Part shown: positions 41,945 through 52,737 of the stretch, one piece after another
How the letters are laid out: every line of letters starts with the position of its first letter
Numbering within the stretch: position 1 is the stretch's first letter
NCBI GenBank assembly: GCA_037127315.1
Contig: JBBBDQ010001156.1
Coordinates: forward strand, 3,722,001 to 3,786,000
Reading direction: 5' to 3'
From: Ascarosepion bandense
Taxonomy: Eukaryota; Mollusca; Cephalopoda; Sepiida; Sepiidae
Length of the DNA stretch: 64,000 nucleotides
Made by a program: the position numbers and the translations under genes
The notes under the pieces: model-generated
Told to the model about the DNA's origin: nothing
Databases searched by the model: none
The model's input: only the letters and a program-made list of their open reading frames with translations

Positions 41945-44900
41945 ATGGCTCTCTGGTTAGCAAGCGTGAATGCCCGGGGGCTGAGGTCAGAGTCTCGGAG
42001 GGTGAGACTCCTTCATGACCTCCAGCGCCTCGGGGTGGATGTTTGTTGTCTGCAGGAAACCCGGTTTTTAGCTGGCGACTATGAGGGCATACTGTCTAGG
42101 GATTACGATCTCTTTTCAGCATGTTTTGATGGTCGTTCTAGAGGTGTTTCTTGGCTAGTGAGCAAGTCTTTGGGTGCGGCGTGTACGCTTGTCTTCGCGG
42201 ATCCAGCGGGCAGGATTTGTGTGCTGGATATTACCATAAAGGAGAAGTCTTTTCGCCTCATTGGGGTTTATGCGCCCAATGTCCATGCGGAGCGTCCTGC
42301 TTTGTTTCGGCAGCTCGAGTCGTTCTTTGGAACATCGAGGCGGGTAATTTTAGCGGGGGATTGGAATGCCGTCCTTGACCCTGAGAAGGATCGTATAGGA
42401 GAAAGATCGGGTACTAACAACCCGGATGTGAAACCATTTCGGGAATTTATCGACAGGAATGATCTTGTCGATAAATACCGAAATGAACACCCCCGGGAGG
42501 TAGTGTGGACTTGGACTAATAGGGGCAGCTCGGATTCGAAGGTACGCGCAAGCTACCTCGACCGAGTCCTAGTTAGGAGAGTCGACGTAGGGCTCTTAGG
42601 TTGTCCAAGTTTCCATTCCATAGTTTACACGGATCATAGGCTCGTCCGGGTTCGTGTAAACTTAGATAAGCCTAAGGTTAAGTTGGCTGGCTACTGGAAA
42701 TTGAACGCGTCATTATTTGATAGCCAAGATTTCCAGCACCAGCTTTTACTAACACTAAAGCGGGAACTGACGGGGGCTGTGGTTGGGAATAAGTGGTGGG
42801 ATACACTTAAATCCAAAATTAGGTCGTTTGCTGCCGACTATAGCCGTCGGCTCAACTTAGCTAATTTAGCGGCGCAATCGACGTTAGAGAAAAAGTTGAT
42901 CGGGCAGTTAAATCCCGTAATAGTGGGGACGTAGCCTTAGCTAGGGCCGAGCTGGCCTCCTTGGCTATCAAGAAGGATCAAGCTCTGGTAGTTAGGGCTA
43001 GGTTAAAAAGAATGTCTTCTGAGGCAACGAATATGGCCGCAGAATTGCGTGCAGAGGAAGCTAGGCAAGCAGCCAATCGGCATATCAAGGACATCACATT
43101 GCCGGATGGTCGTACCGTGACTACAGACGTGGGTATATGTGGAGCTTTTCGGGATTACTTCCAGGATCTTTTCACCAGGGAGCCCGGTCTGAGCTCTGCT
43201 CAGTTCGACACCTATTTGGCTGACTTTCCCCGCCTCGAGGCGGCTGAAGCGGCTAGGTGCGAGGGGCCCATAACAGAGTCGGAAATCTGGGATGCGCTGA
43301 AATTGGTTGGCCGGGACAAAACTCCAGGTTTGGATGGTCTTCCCTACGAACTGTACTTGAGGCAGTCGTCCGTTCTTGTTCCTCTGCTGGCTCTTGTTTA
43401 TAACAACTGGATGAAGCAGGGGTCTATACCTCGTCGCTTCACCAGGGGTGTAATCAAGTTGCTTCGCAAGAGCAAGAGCGGTGGGGGTGGCATAGATAAT
43501 TATCGGCCTTTAACGATGTTAAATACTGACTTAAAGATTTTTGCCAAGATCTTGGCCGGCCGTTTGCAGGCTGTCCTCTCTAGTCTGATTGGCCCCGAGC
43601 AGACTTGTGCTGTGAAGGGCAGGACTATTCAGGACAACCTTCATTTGGTACGCCTGATCATCGAGAAAACCGACACCGAAGCCGCGCTGATCAATTTGGA
43701 TCAGTCCAAGGCATTCGATAGGGTTGACCATCGTTTCTTGGAGTCTGTCCTTTCCGCCGCCGGTTTCGGGCCGTACTTTCGCTCCTGGATCCGACTGCTG
43801 TATGAGTCCCCCGGTGCGCTGGTGGAAGTGAATGGGGTAAGATCGAAGCCCTTCACTTTATCTCGCTCCATTCGTCAAGGTTGTCCACTTTCGCCTTTGC
43901 TGTACGTTCTTGCGTTGGAGCCATTCCTTCGCAAGTTAAAGGCGAATCCGGTCCTTCGCGGAATTTCCGTACCTGGTGCTACCACCTCGGCCAGGTACTC
44001 CGCCTATGCTGACGACGTTTCGGTTTTTGTGTCGAGCAAAGCCGAGATTGACGAAGTCAGCAAAGAAATCAGATGTTATGAAACGGTGACAGGGGCCAAG
44101 ATCAATCGCGATAAGTCTGTTGGCTTGCGATTGGGTGCGTGGAAGGGAGTTTCTCTTCCCGGACCTTTCCTCTGGACGGACGGGCCGATCAAGATTCTCG
44201 GCGTCTTTTTCGGTCCTGATCTCCAGTTGGAAATGAATTGGTCGGAGGTTCGAGAGAAGGCCGAGGGCGCAGTTCGTCTGTGGACTCGGAGGAGGCTCTC
44301 CTTAAAGGGGAGGGCGGAAGTATGTGCTTCGCACATCTACCCGATTCTCCTTTACCGACTCTCGGTACTTCCTGTCCCGTGTGCCATTCGTTTGGGTTTA
44401 ATTCAGCTCTTGTTCTCCTTCCTTTGGGGAGAAGGCAAGTCTCCCAAGGTACGTCGCGAGATCTGTTGCCTGCATCCATCTGAGGGCGGTCTGGGCATGC
44501 CTAGCGTTGAGATTCGTCAACACACGCTTCGCATTAGATTCCTGGATCGAATGTGTATGCTGGAGGATGAGAACGGCGCCCTCGTTCAAGAGGACGTCCA
44601 TAAAAACTTTCCATCCCTGAGAAGTGTGCATTTGTCAGAGGAGGAGGCCGGCCGTACTCCTCGTGGCGAGTGCTCCTTCTATAAAGAATGTCGTTTGGCT
44701 CTCCAGTTTCTCTTGCGGGCTACGGATGGCCTCTCCAACGCCCAATCGTTGTCTCTTAGGGCATTATATCGGGTTTTAGTTAGGGGGGCCGTTCAAGATG
44801 AACTGATTGGCGAGCTCGGGCTTACGAAGCAGGAGGCTCGCTCCATATGGCCTTGGGCGCCTGGGTTGAAATGTCTCACTAACGATGAGGCATCACTCAC

Positions 44901-45405
44901 CTGGCTGATGATACGAAAGGCTCTCTGGGTAGGCAAGAGGCTTCATGCAGCGGGCCTAACTCCGAAATCAACCTGCGTGCGTTGTGGGCTGACGACGGAA
45001 ACCGTCGATCATGCCTTCTTCCACTGCAGTGTTGTTGCCCCGTTGTGTAAGTTTCTTGAAGATCTCATGGTTCGTATGCTGCGTGGAAAGTTCTTTGTCC
45101 TTGAGGCTAGTTCTGTTTGTAGCAATGTCGTACCTCCGTTATCTAGGGCTGAGCACTATGTGCTCTTTTGCTTACTAGGTGTTATGCGAATCGTGATTTG
45201 GACGACGCGACAGAAGGAATTCTATGGTGATGAGAAGTTTACCTCTTCCCAACTGATCTTGTTCTTTAAGCATCAGCTTAAAGTCAAGATCAGGACGGAA
45301 AGGAAACGACTCACTCCATCTGAATTTGGCAAAAGGTGGGTGAGTCTTGCGCGATTCTGTCGAGTGAAAGGTGCTGACCTGGAGTGGTTGTTTGATGCCG
45401 GTTAG
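41945..45405 (+). pseudogene. LINE ORF2 (endonuclease-reverse transcriptase), unit 1 (frameshifted)
   Basis: Same protein as the intact ORF2 of unit 2, differing at a handful of residues. The A run at 42890-42894 has five bases where unit 2 has six, so the first frame stops at 42934 after the endonuclease domain. The RT part continues in the other frame to 45405. All EN motifs and the RT 'AYADD' motif remain. The start ATG lies 12 bases after the ORF1 stop. Confidence 0.9.
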
Positions 45406-45446
45406 GCATCAGGATATTGGGTGTGCTGGGCAGAACATGTGCACCC
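45394..45446 (+). other. Two hairpins at the ORF2 stop and 3' UTR start
   Basis: GATGCC/GGCATC (45394-45399, 45405-45410) forms a 6-bp stem whose loop includes the first two bases of the ORF2 stop codon. GGGTGTGC/GTGCACCC (45419-45426, 45439-45446) forms an 8-bp stem with two wobble pairs. Both are unchanged in units 2 and 3. LINE reverse transcriptases often recognise 3' structures of their RNA; that role here is inference. Confidence 0.5.
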
Positions 45447-47207
45447 CGTCCCAGTTAGGTTAGTGTAGGGAAAGTTTGATTTTTCTGTTGTTCGCTTCAA
45501 TGTTAACTTAGCTAGGTTATGATTGCTCATTGGCCCCTTTTTCTTTTTTGTCCCCTATTTTTCTTTAGTTTAATCCCCCATCCCTTCCCACTTTAGGTGT
45601 TCAACAATGTTAGTTCTCCGGTGGATGCGTGGCGTCTTTCGTTATTTTTCAAGTGTGTTTTTCGTTTTTGTTATGATGTTTAAATGTGTGAGTGATTGTG
45701 TGAGTGATAGCTGATCGGACATATGGTATTATATTTATAAAGCCACGCATTATGTTTCGTCCGGGGAAGTGATTTTGCTGTCACAATATTAGAGTAGTGG
45801 GGGGCTTTTATTACTAATATGATTTTGTTTAGTTTCTTGTACATATCTTACTTTCATTGTATAAAATTCATTGGGGATTTTAAATGTTGTTATTTCTGCC
45901 CATGCCCTCCACTGAACATTGTACACATGGGAGTTAAGTAGGACTACATAGAGAACCTGAGGTATTATGGTGTACGTGGTAAGAATGGTAAGTAAAAATG
46001 TGGTTTTATGGTGAAAGGTTATTGTTAGCGTGTCAGGGTCAACGAAAGTGAATAGCTAAGTTAAATATAGGACAGTTGATGACCAGCCTTCCCCCATCCC
46101 CGTATTAGGCCTTGTGCCACATTTGTACTTCAGTACAATAAATAATGAAGTTCTTGCCCAGTTTTTGACGTTTGTTGTCATTTTCTGACTTCTCCGACCT
46201 TGTTTTGACAAGCGTCGAACTTTTTGTTTCAAAAAACTGTGATTCACTTATTTGGACTGTTTATTTAACAAAAAAGACCTTTTTGTTGAGCTAAGTTTAT
46301 TTTTATTTATTTTCTTTTTCGTTTATTTACTTTGTTCTTTTCTTTTTATTCTTCTAGCTTTTTTGTTTTTATTTTCGTATTTTTGGCGGCCATATTTGTT
46401 TTTATTTAGGTCGGCCGTTTTGAGTTTATTTTGATTTTTATTTTTTTTCAGTATCTGTTTGGCCTTAAGTGCCATATTTATATTTTTTTAACTGTCCCTA
46501 TTTTGACCAGAAGCTGAAGAATTAGCTGATTTTTATTTTTCTTCCAATTTAACTTTTCTTTTTTTTTCAGCCCCTCCCCAGTTTTTCTTTTGCGGAAGTC
46601 GCCGTTAGGAGACTTTTCGTTTTCTTTTTGTTTGTTTGTATTTGTTTGTATTTGTTTTCCTTGTACATTTAATTTAATTGTACATTTGTAAAATTTAATC
46701 GTTGTTTAAATTTATTTTCGTTAATTCATTTATTTTGTAAAGTTTAGTTAAACCGCTTAAATTTAATTTTAGCCCCTCCCCCTATTTTCTTTGTCGGGAG
46801 TAGCCGTTTAGGCAACTCTCCGTTTTTCTGTTTGTTTTATTTTCTTTAAATTTCTTTGTGTATTTAGTTTATCGTATTTTGTAAAGTTTATTTTTGTTTT
46901 TATTTTTTTTTAACCTCTCAAGAGGCGGATTTTTTGCCTATTTTCTGCTCTTATATTTTTAAGAGTTGAATTTCACTGTTAAAAGCAAGTTGTTCTAAGC
47001 CGTTTTGTTATTTCTAATTTTTGCCGATATAGGCTAATTTTATTTATTGTTGTTCGTGCAATTTTCTTGTGAGGTGGTTAATTTGTGTAACATATTTATT
47101 TCCCCCCCCCCACATTTTTCCCGTTTTTTCCCTACCCCTCTCCATTCCCCTATCATTTACGGAGGAAAAAATAATAATTATATCGATCACGGCCAGTAAA
47201 AATAAAA

Positions 47208-49264
47208 ATGGCCGACTCAAGTCGGTCAGCTAGAAAAAACTGATTTTCGACCCGCCCGGGAAGGGCCCGCCTGACAAAAATGAAGAGTCCTATCCCCCTC
47301 TAAAGGATTCAAAAAAGCAAAATTATGAGACCAAGAATAAGGTGGCCGAGAATGGCCAAAAGTCTACGGCAAATGACAAGGCGAAAAGTACCAGAGACAA
47401 AAACAAAGATGCTGAGGCCGGGGTGTCGCCCGATTGCTGGAAGTCCCCACCTAGTTGCATTATAAACATAGCGGAGTTTCTGGAGAGATCTAAAGGTTTC
47501 GACCATCTTTTGAAAGATGACGGACTTTTGGAAAACCCCCAGGAATTACAAAAGTTTGAAAAGAGAATGGTGTCGGTCTTCGTGGTGGACAAGCGTTCGC
47601 GCAAAATTTGTCGCTCCACGAAAGACACAGTGATCCGATCACTGGTGTCCCTAGGGGTTAGGCCCCAAAGAATAATAAAAGGACCAGCCTTTTTCAATTG
47701 GGACGTACTGCTGCCCACACCGGAGGATTGCATGGATGCAGTAAGTAGAGAATTGATAACTGATGACCTAATCCTGAGAACAGAATATGAAGGCCGTAGG
47801 AGGACCAACGTAGCAGTATATGAGGTGCCTCCTCAGGTTGTCGGCGAACACCTGGCCTCTTATTTTAAAAAATATGGTCAGATACTCGCAGCCTCTTCTG
47901 ACAACCTGAACGGGGGATGGACATTCGACATACTGAGCGATAAAGAAGCCTTCGACTCCATCCCCAACTGCTTGGATTATTGCGGCCGGAAAATGCCGGT
48001 CATAGTGACCGGCCGAAAACCAACTTGCTGGAAGTGCGGGCAGACTGGTCACCTGTCCTCTTCCTGCCCAGAGAAGAAGGCCTCTGGTGATCCGGCCGCC
48101 GTCGACCAAAATACCCCTAAGCCTGACAACCGTAGTTCCGCAACGCCTGTAATGGGCCTAGCAGTGGCACGGCCCGGTGTCTCACAAACACCGGGTGGGT
48201 CTCGGCCCCCATCCTCCCAAATTCCGAAGCCTGCCGCAAGTGTGGTCAAGGACAAGGATGAGGGAGTATGGCATGTCGTTGCTAGAGGCAAAGGGAAGAT
48301 CCGAGCAGCGGTGCCTCAGTCCCCTGAAACTCCTAGGGATGACACCGACAGTCCCACTCCCTCTGGCAGCTCTAAAGGCGACGTCCCGGCGGTGCATTTA
48401 GACAGGCCTTTGAGTGAGATTCAAAAAAAAGCGGAACCGAATTGGGAAAAAATCGTCCAGCTGCGAAAATTAAAGAAAGACCTAGAGAAGAAGAAATCAA
48501 CAAATTTAGCAGCTCCCCACTCTTCCGTCTCCGCCCCGTCTTCTCCCTCCCGGAAAAAAACCATGCCCCCCCCTCCCATGACAAAGTCTCTGACCACTTC
48601 CCCGTCGAAAATGACCACCTTCAAAAAGCATTCCCCAGTCTCTTCTCGTATCCCTTCCACTCCTGCTTCTCCCGATGTCTCACCCACTCCCACCCCAACA
48701 CCTAATCCTTCTCTCTCTCCTCACAAGTCTAAAAGACAAAGAAGCCCTGAAGTAGCGTCTGGTGAGGAAAAAAGAAAGAAAATGAAACCTCCTTTCAATC
48801 TCGGTGAAGATGTTTGCCGAGTTTCTGCAGAAACAGCTCAAAAGGCGCTGAGCCATTCAAAGCGCTTAAAAACTTTAATTTCATTTAAAAAAGTACACGA
48901 CAAAGATGTCGAAGATCCGCGCAATTTCCCAAACGCCAAGAGGATCTTGACGGTCGTGCGGTCTGGCGCTGGTACTAGACAAATATGGACTATGTTAGGG
49001 GAGGCGAATGATTCGTTTGCTACGAACCCTCCCCTTTCTTATTTCCATGATGAGGACAATGCAAATTTGCAGCAGTTTTGTTCTGGGAGGACCCCGGTTT
49101 ATGTTCACCCCTCCCTTTACAGAGCGTTGAAACTAACGTTTCCCCTGGACATTGGCGGCCTGTCCTATGATGGCACTATCAAAAGTGAAATGGGTCTCGG
49201 CTCAATGGGACGGGCTGTCGGTGTCCTGTCACCGGACATGTTCGGAACAGTTCCTCAACCCTAA
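47208..49264 (+). pseudogene. LINE ORF1, unit 2 (divergent lineage, 5' frameshift)
   Basis: The ATG at 47208 starts 'MADSSRSARKN' and hits TGA at 47241. An A run at 47234-47239 appears one base short compared with the other units. Beyond it the frame is open from at least 47342 to 49264 (640 codons). The same architecture is present: 'VSVFVVDKRSRKICRSTKDT', 'VAVYEVPPQVVGEHLASYF', zinc knuckle CWKCGQTGHLSSSC, a proline-rich linker and a C-terminal 'GLGSMGRAVGVLSPDMF' block. Only about 60% of residues match units 1 and 3 in the central domain, and the linker is unalignable by eye. Confidence 0.85.
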
Positions 49265-49275
49265 TCGGACTGATA

Positions 49276-52200
49276 ATGGCTCTCTGGTTAGCAAGTATGA
49301 ATGCCCGGGGGCTGAGGTCTGAGTCTCGGAGGGTGAGACTCCTTCATGATCTCCAGCGCCTCGGGGTGGATGTTTGTTGTTTGCAGGAGACCCGGTTTTT
49401 TGCTGGCGACTATGAGGGCATACTGTCTAGGGATTACGATCTCTATTCAGCATGTTTTGATGGTCGGTCTAGAGGTGTTTCCTGGCTAGTGAGCAAGTCT
49501 TTGGGTGCGGCGTGTACGCTTGTCTTCGCGGATCCAGCGGGCAGGATTTGTGTGCTGGATATTACCATAAAGGAGAAGTCTTTTCGCCTCATTGGGGTTT
49601 ATGCGCCCAATGTCCATGCGGAGCGTCCTGCTTTGTTTCGGCAGCTCGAGTCGTTCTTTGGAACATCGAGGCGGGTAATTTTAGCGGGGGATTGGAATGC
49701 CGTCCTTGACCCTGAGAAGGATCGTATAGGAGAAAGATCGGGTACTAACAACCCGGATGTGAAACCATTTCGGGAATTTATCGACAGGAATGATCTTGTC
49801 GATAAGTACCGAAATGAACACCCCCGGGAGGTAGTGTGGACTTGGACTAATAGGGGCAGCTCGGATTCGAAGGTACGCGCAAGCTACCTCGACCGAGTCC
49901 TAGTTAGGAGAGTCGACGTAGGGCTCTTAGGTTGTCCAAGTTTCCATTCCATAGTTTACACGGATCATAGGCTCGTCCGGGTTCGTGTAAACTTAGATAA
50001 GCCTAAGGTTAAGTTGGCTGGCTACTGGAAATTGAACGCGTCATTATTTGATAGCCAAGATTTCCAGCACCAGCTTTTACTAACACTAAAGCGGGAACTG
50101 ACGGGGGCTGTGGTTGGGAATAAGTGGTGGGATACACTTAAATCCAAAATTAGGTCGTTTGCTGCCGACTATAGCCGTCGGCTCAACTTAGCTAATTTAG
50201 CGGCGCAATCGACGTTAGAGAAAAAAGTTGATCGGGCAGTTAAATCCCGTAATAGTGGGGACGTAGCCTTAGCTAGGGCCGAGCTGGCCTCCTTGGCTAT
50301 CAAGAAGGATCAAGCTCTGGTAGTTAGGGCTAGGTTAAAAAGAATGTCTTCTGAGGCAACGAATATGGCCGCAGAATTGCGTGCAGAGGAAGCTAGGCAA
50401 GCAGCCAATCGGCATATCAAGGACATCACATTGCCGGATGGTCGTACCGTGACTACAGACGTGGGTATATGTGGAGCTTTTCGGGATTACTTCCAGGATC
50501 TTTTCACCAGGGAGCCCGGTCTGAGCTCTGCTCAGTTCGACACCTATTTGGCTGACTTTCCCCGCCTCGAGGCGGCTGAAGCGGCTAGGTGCGAGGGGCC
50601 CATAACAGAGTCGGAAATCTGGGATGCGCTGAAATTGGTTGGCCGGGACAAAACTCCAGGTTTGGATGGTCTTCCCTACGAACTGTACTTGAGGCAGTCG
50701 TCCGTTCTTGTTCATCTGCTGGCTCTTGTTTATAACAACTGGATGAAGCAGGGGTCTATACCTCGTCGCTTCACCAGGGGTGTAATCAAGTTGCTTCGCA
50801 AGAGCAAGAGCGGTGGGGGTGGCATAGATAATTATCGGCCTTTAACGATGTTAAATACTGACTTAAAGATTTTTGCCAAGATCTTGGCCGGCCGTTTGCA
50901 GGCTGTCCTCTCTAGTCTGATTGGCCCCGAGCAGACTTGTGCTGTGAAGGGCAGGACTATTCAGGACAACCTTCATTTGGTACGCCTGATCATCGAGAAA
51001 ACCGACACCGAAGCCGCGCTGATCAATTTGGATCAGTCCAAGGCTTTCGATAGGGTTGACCATCGTTTCTTGGAGTCTGTCCTTTCCGCCGCCGGTTTCG
51101 GGCCGTACTTTCGCTCCTGGATCCGACTGCTGTATGAGTCCCCCGGTGCGCTGGTGGAAGTGAATGGGGTAAGATCGAAGCCCTTCACTTTATCTCGCTC
51201 CATTCGTCAAGGTTGTCCACTTTCGCCTTTGCTGTACGTTCTTGCGTTGGAGCCATTCCTTCGCAAGTTAAAGGCGAATCCGGTCCTTCGCGGAATTTCC
51301 GTACCTGGTGCTACCACCTCGGCCAGGTACTCCGCCTATGCTGACGACGTTTCGGTTTTTGTGTCGAGCAAAGCCGAGATTGACGAAGTCAGCAAAGAAA
51401 TCAGATGTTATGAAACGGTGACAGGGGCCAAGATCAATCGCGATAAGTCTGTTGGCTTGCGATTGGGTGCGTGGAAGGGAGTTTCTCTTCCCGGACCTTT
51501 CCTCTGGACGGACGGGCCGATCAAGATTCTCGGCGTCTTTTTCGGTCCTGATCTCCAGTTGGAAATGAATTGGTCGGAGGTTCGAGAGAAGGCCGAGGGC
51601 GCAGTTCGTCTGTGGACTCGGAGGAGGCTCTCCTTAAAGGGGAGGGCGGAAGTATGTGCTTCGCACATCTACCCGATTCTCCTTTACCGACTCTCGGTAC
51701 TTCCTGTCCCGTGTGCCATTCGTTTGGGTTTAATTCAGCTCTTGTTCTCCTTCCTTTGGGGAGAAGGCAAGTCTCCCAAGGTACGTCGCGAGATCTGTTG
51801 CCTGCATCCATCTGAGGGCGGTCTGGGCATGCCTAGCGTTGAGATTCGTCAACACACGCTTCGCATTAGATTCCTGGATCGAATGTGTATGCTGGAGGAT
51901 GAGAACGGCGCCCTCGTTCAAGAGGACGTCCATAAAAACTTTCCATCCCTGAGAAGTGTGCATTTGTCGGAGGAGGAGGCCGGCCGTACTCCTCGTGGCG
52001 AGTGCTCCTTCTATAAAGAATGTCGTTTGGCTCTCCAGTTTCTCTTGCGGGCTACGGATGGCCTCTCCAACGCCCAATCGTTGTCTCTTAGGGCATTATA
52101 TCGGGTTTTAGTTAGGGGGGCCGTTCAAGATGAACTGATTGGCGAGCTCGGGCTTACGAAGCAGGAGGCTCGCTCCTTATGGCCTTGGGCGCCCGGGTTG

Positions 52201-52737
52201 AAATGTCTCACTAATGATGAGGCATCACTCACCTGGCTGATGATTCGAAATGCTCTCTGGGTAGGCAAGAGGCTTCATGCAGCGGGCCTAACTCCGAAAT
52301 CAACCTGCGTGCGTTGTGGGCTGACGACGGAAACCGTCGATCATGCCTTCTTCCACTGCAGTGTTGTTGCTCCGTTGTGTAAGTTTCTTGAAGACCTCAT
52401 GGTTCGTATGCTGCGTGGAAAGTTCTTTGTCCTTGAGGCTAGTTCTGTTTGTAGCAATGTCGTGCCTCCGTTATCTAGGGCTGAGCACTATGTGCTCTTT
52501 TGCTTACTAGGTGTTATGCGAGTCGTGATTTGGACGACGCGACAGAAGGAATTCTATGGGGATGAGAAGTTTACCTCTTCCCAACTGATCTTGTTCTTTA
52601 AGCATCAGCTTAAAGTCAAGATCAGGACGGAAAGGAAACGACTCACTCCATCTGAATTTGGCAAAAGGTGGGTGAGTCTTGCGCGATTCTGTCGAGTGAA
52701 AGGTGCTGACCTGGAGTGGTTGTTTGATGCCGGTTAG
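49276..52737 (+). CDS. LINE ORF2: AP endonuclease-reverse transcriptase, intact (1,153 aa)
   Basis: The enzyme that nicks target DNA and copies the element RNA by target-primed reverse transcription. The EN domain (about residues 1-235) shows ASMNARG, CCLQETRFF, GVYAPN, ILAGDWNAVLD, SYLDRVLVRR and YTDHR in catalytic order. The RT domain (about 440-720) shows DKTPGLDGLP (~458), LDQSKAFDRVDH (~585), RQGCPLSPLLY (~644) and AYADD (~687-691). A C-terminal zinc motif CVRCGLTTETVDHAFFHC (C-X2-C-X8-H-X4-C) is near 1010-1027. The layout and RT blocks fit the L1 group, most like the Tx1 clade. It is the only unbroken ORF2 among the three complete units. The start is 11 bases after the ORF1 stop, which suggests reinitiation. 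Confidence 0.92.
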   Translation: MALWLASMNARGLRSESRRVRLLHDLQRLGVDVCCLQETRFFAGDYEGILSRDYDLYSACFDGRSRGVSWLVSKSLGAACTLVFADPAGRICVLDITIKEKSFRLIGVYAPNVHAERPALFRQLESFFGTSRRVILAGDWNAVLDPEKDRIGERSGTNNPDVKPFREFIDRNDLVDKYRNEHPREVVWTWTNRGSSDSKVRASYLDRVLVRRVDVGLLGCPSFHSIVYTDHRLVRVRVNLDKPKVKLAGYWKLNASLFDSQDFQHQLLLTLKRELTGAVVGNKWWDTLKSKIRSFAADYSRRLNLANLAAQSTLEKKVDRAVKSRNSGDVALARAELASLAIKKDQALVVRARLKRMSSEATNMAAELRAEEARQAANRHIKDITLPDGRTVTTDVGICGAFRDYFQDLFTREPGLSSAQFDTYLADFPRLEAAEAARCEGPITESEIWDALKLVGRDKTPGLDGLPYELYLRQSSVLVHLLALVYNNWMKQGSIPRRFTRGVIKLLRKSKSGGGGIDNYRPLTMLNTDLKIFAKILAGRLQAVLSSLIGPEQTCAVKGRTIQDNLHLVRLIIEKTDTEAALINLDQSKAFDRVDHRFLESVLSAAGFGPYFRSWIRLLYESPGALVEVNGVRSKPFTLSRSIRQGCPLSPLLYVLALEPFLRKLKANPVLRGISVPGATTSARYSAYADDVSVFVSSKAEIDEVSKEIRCYETVTGAKINRDKSVGLRLGAWKGVSLPGPFLWTDGPIKILGVFFGPDLQLEMNWSEVREKAEGAVRLWTRRRLSLKGRAEVCASHIYPILLYRLSVLPVPCAIRLGLIQLLFSFLWGEGKSPKVRREICCLHPSEGGLGMPSVEIRQHTLRIRFLDRMCMLEDENGALVQEDVHKNFPSLRSVHLSEEEAGRTPRGECSFYKECRLALQFLLRATDGLSNAQSLSLRALYRVLVRGAVQDELIGELGLTKQEARSLWPWAPGLKCLTNDEASLTWLMIRNALWVGKRLHAAGLTPKSTCVRCGLTTETVDHAFFHCSVVAPLCKFLEDLMVRMLRGKFFVLEASSVCSNVVPPLSRAEHYVLFCLLGVMRVVIWTTRQKEFYGDEKFTSSQLILFFKHQLKVKIRTERKRLTPSEFGKRWVSLARFCRVKGADLEWLFDAG

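Larger units (their letters stand above)
38720..46146 (+). mobile_element. L1/Tx1-like non-LTR retrotransposon, tandem unit 1
   Basis: 7,427 bp. 5' UTR 38720-39845, ORF1 39846-41932 (one frameshift), ORF2 41945-45405 (one frameshift), 3' UTR 45406-46146 ending 'acaataaataat'. The next unit begins at the following base. The left boundary is where similarity to units 2-4 starts ('gaagttc'). Confidence 0.9.

Noticed and set aside
38720..46146. A host gene with zinc finger and reverse-transcriptase-like domains
   Set aside because: ORF1/ORF2 order, EN-RT-zinc layout and repetition in four units show a non-LTR retrotransposon.
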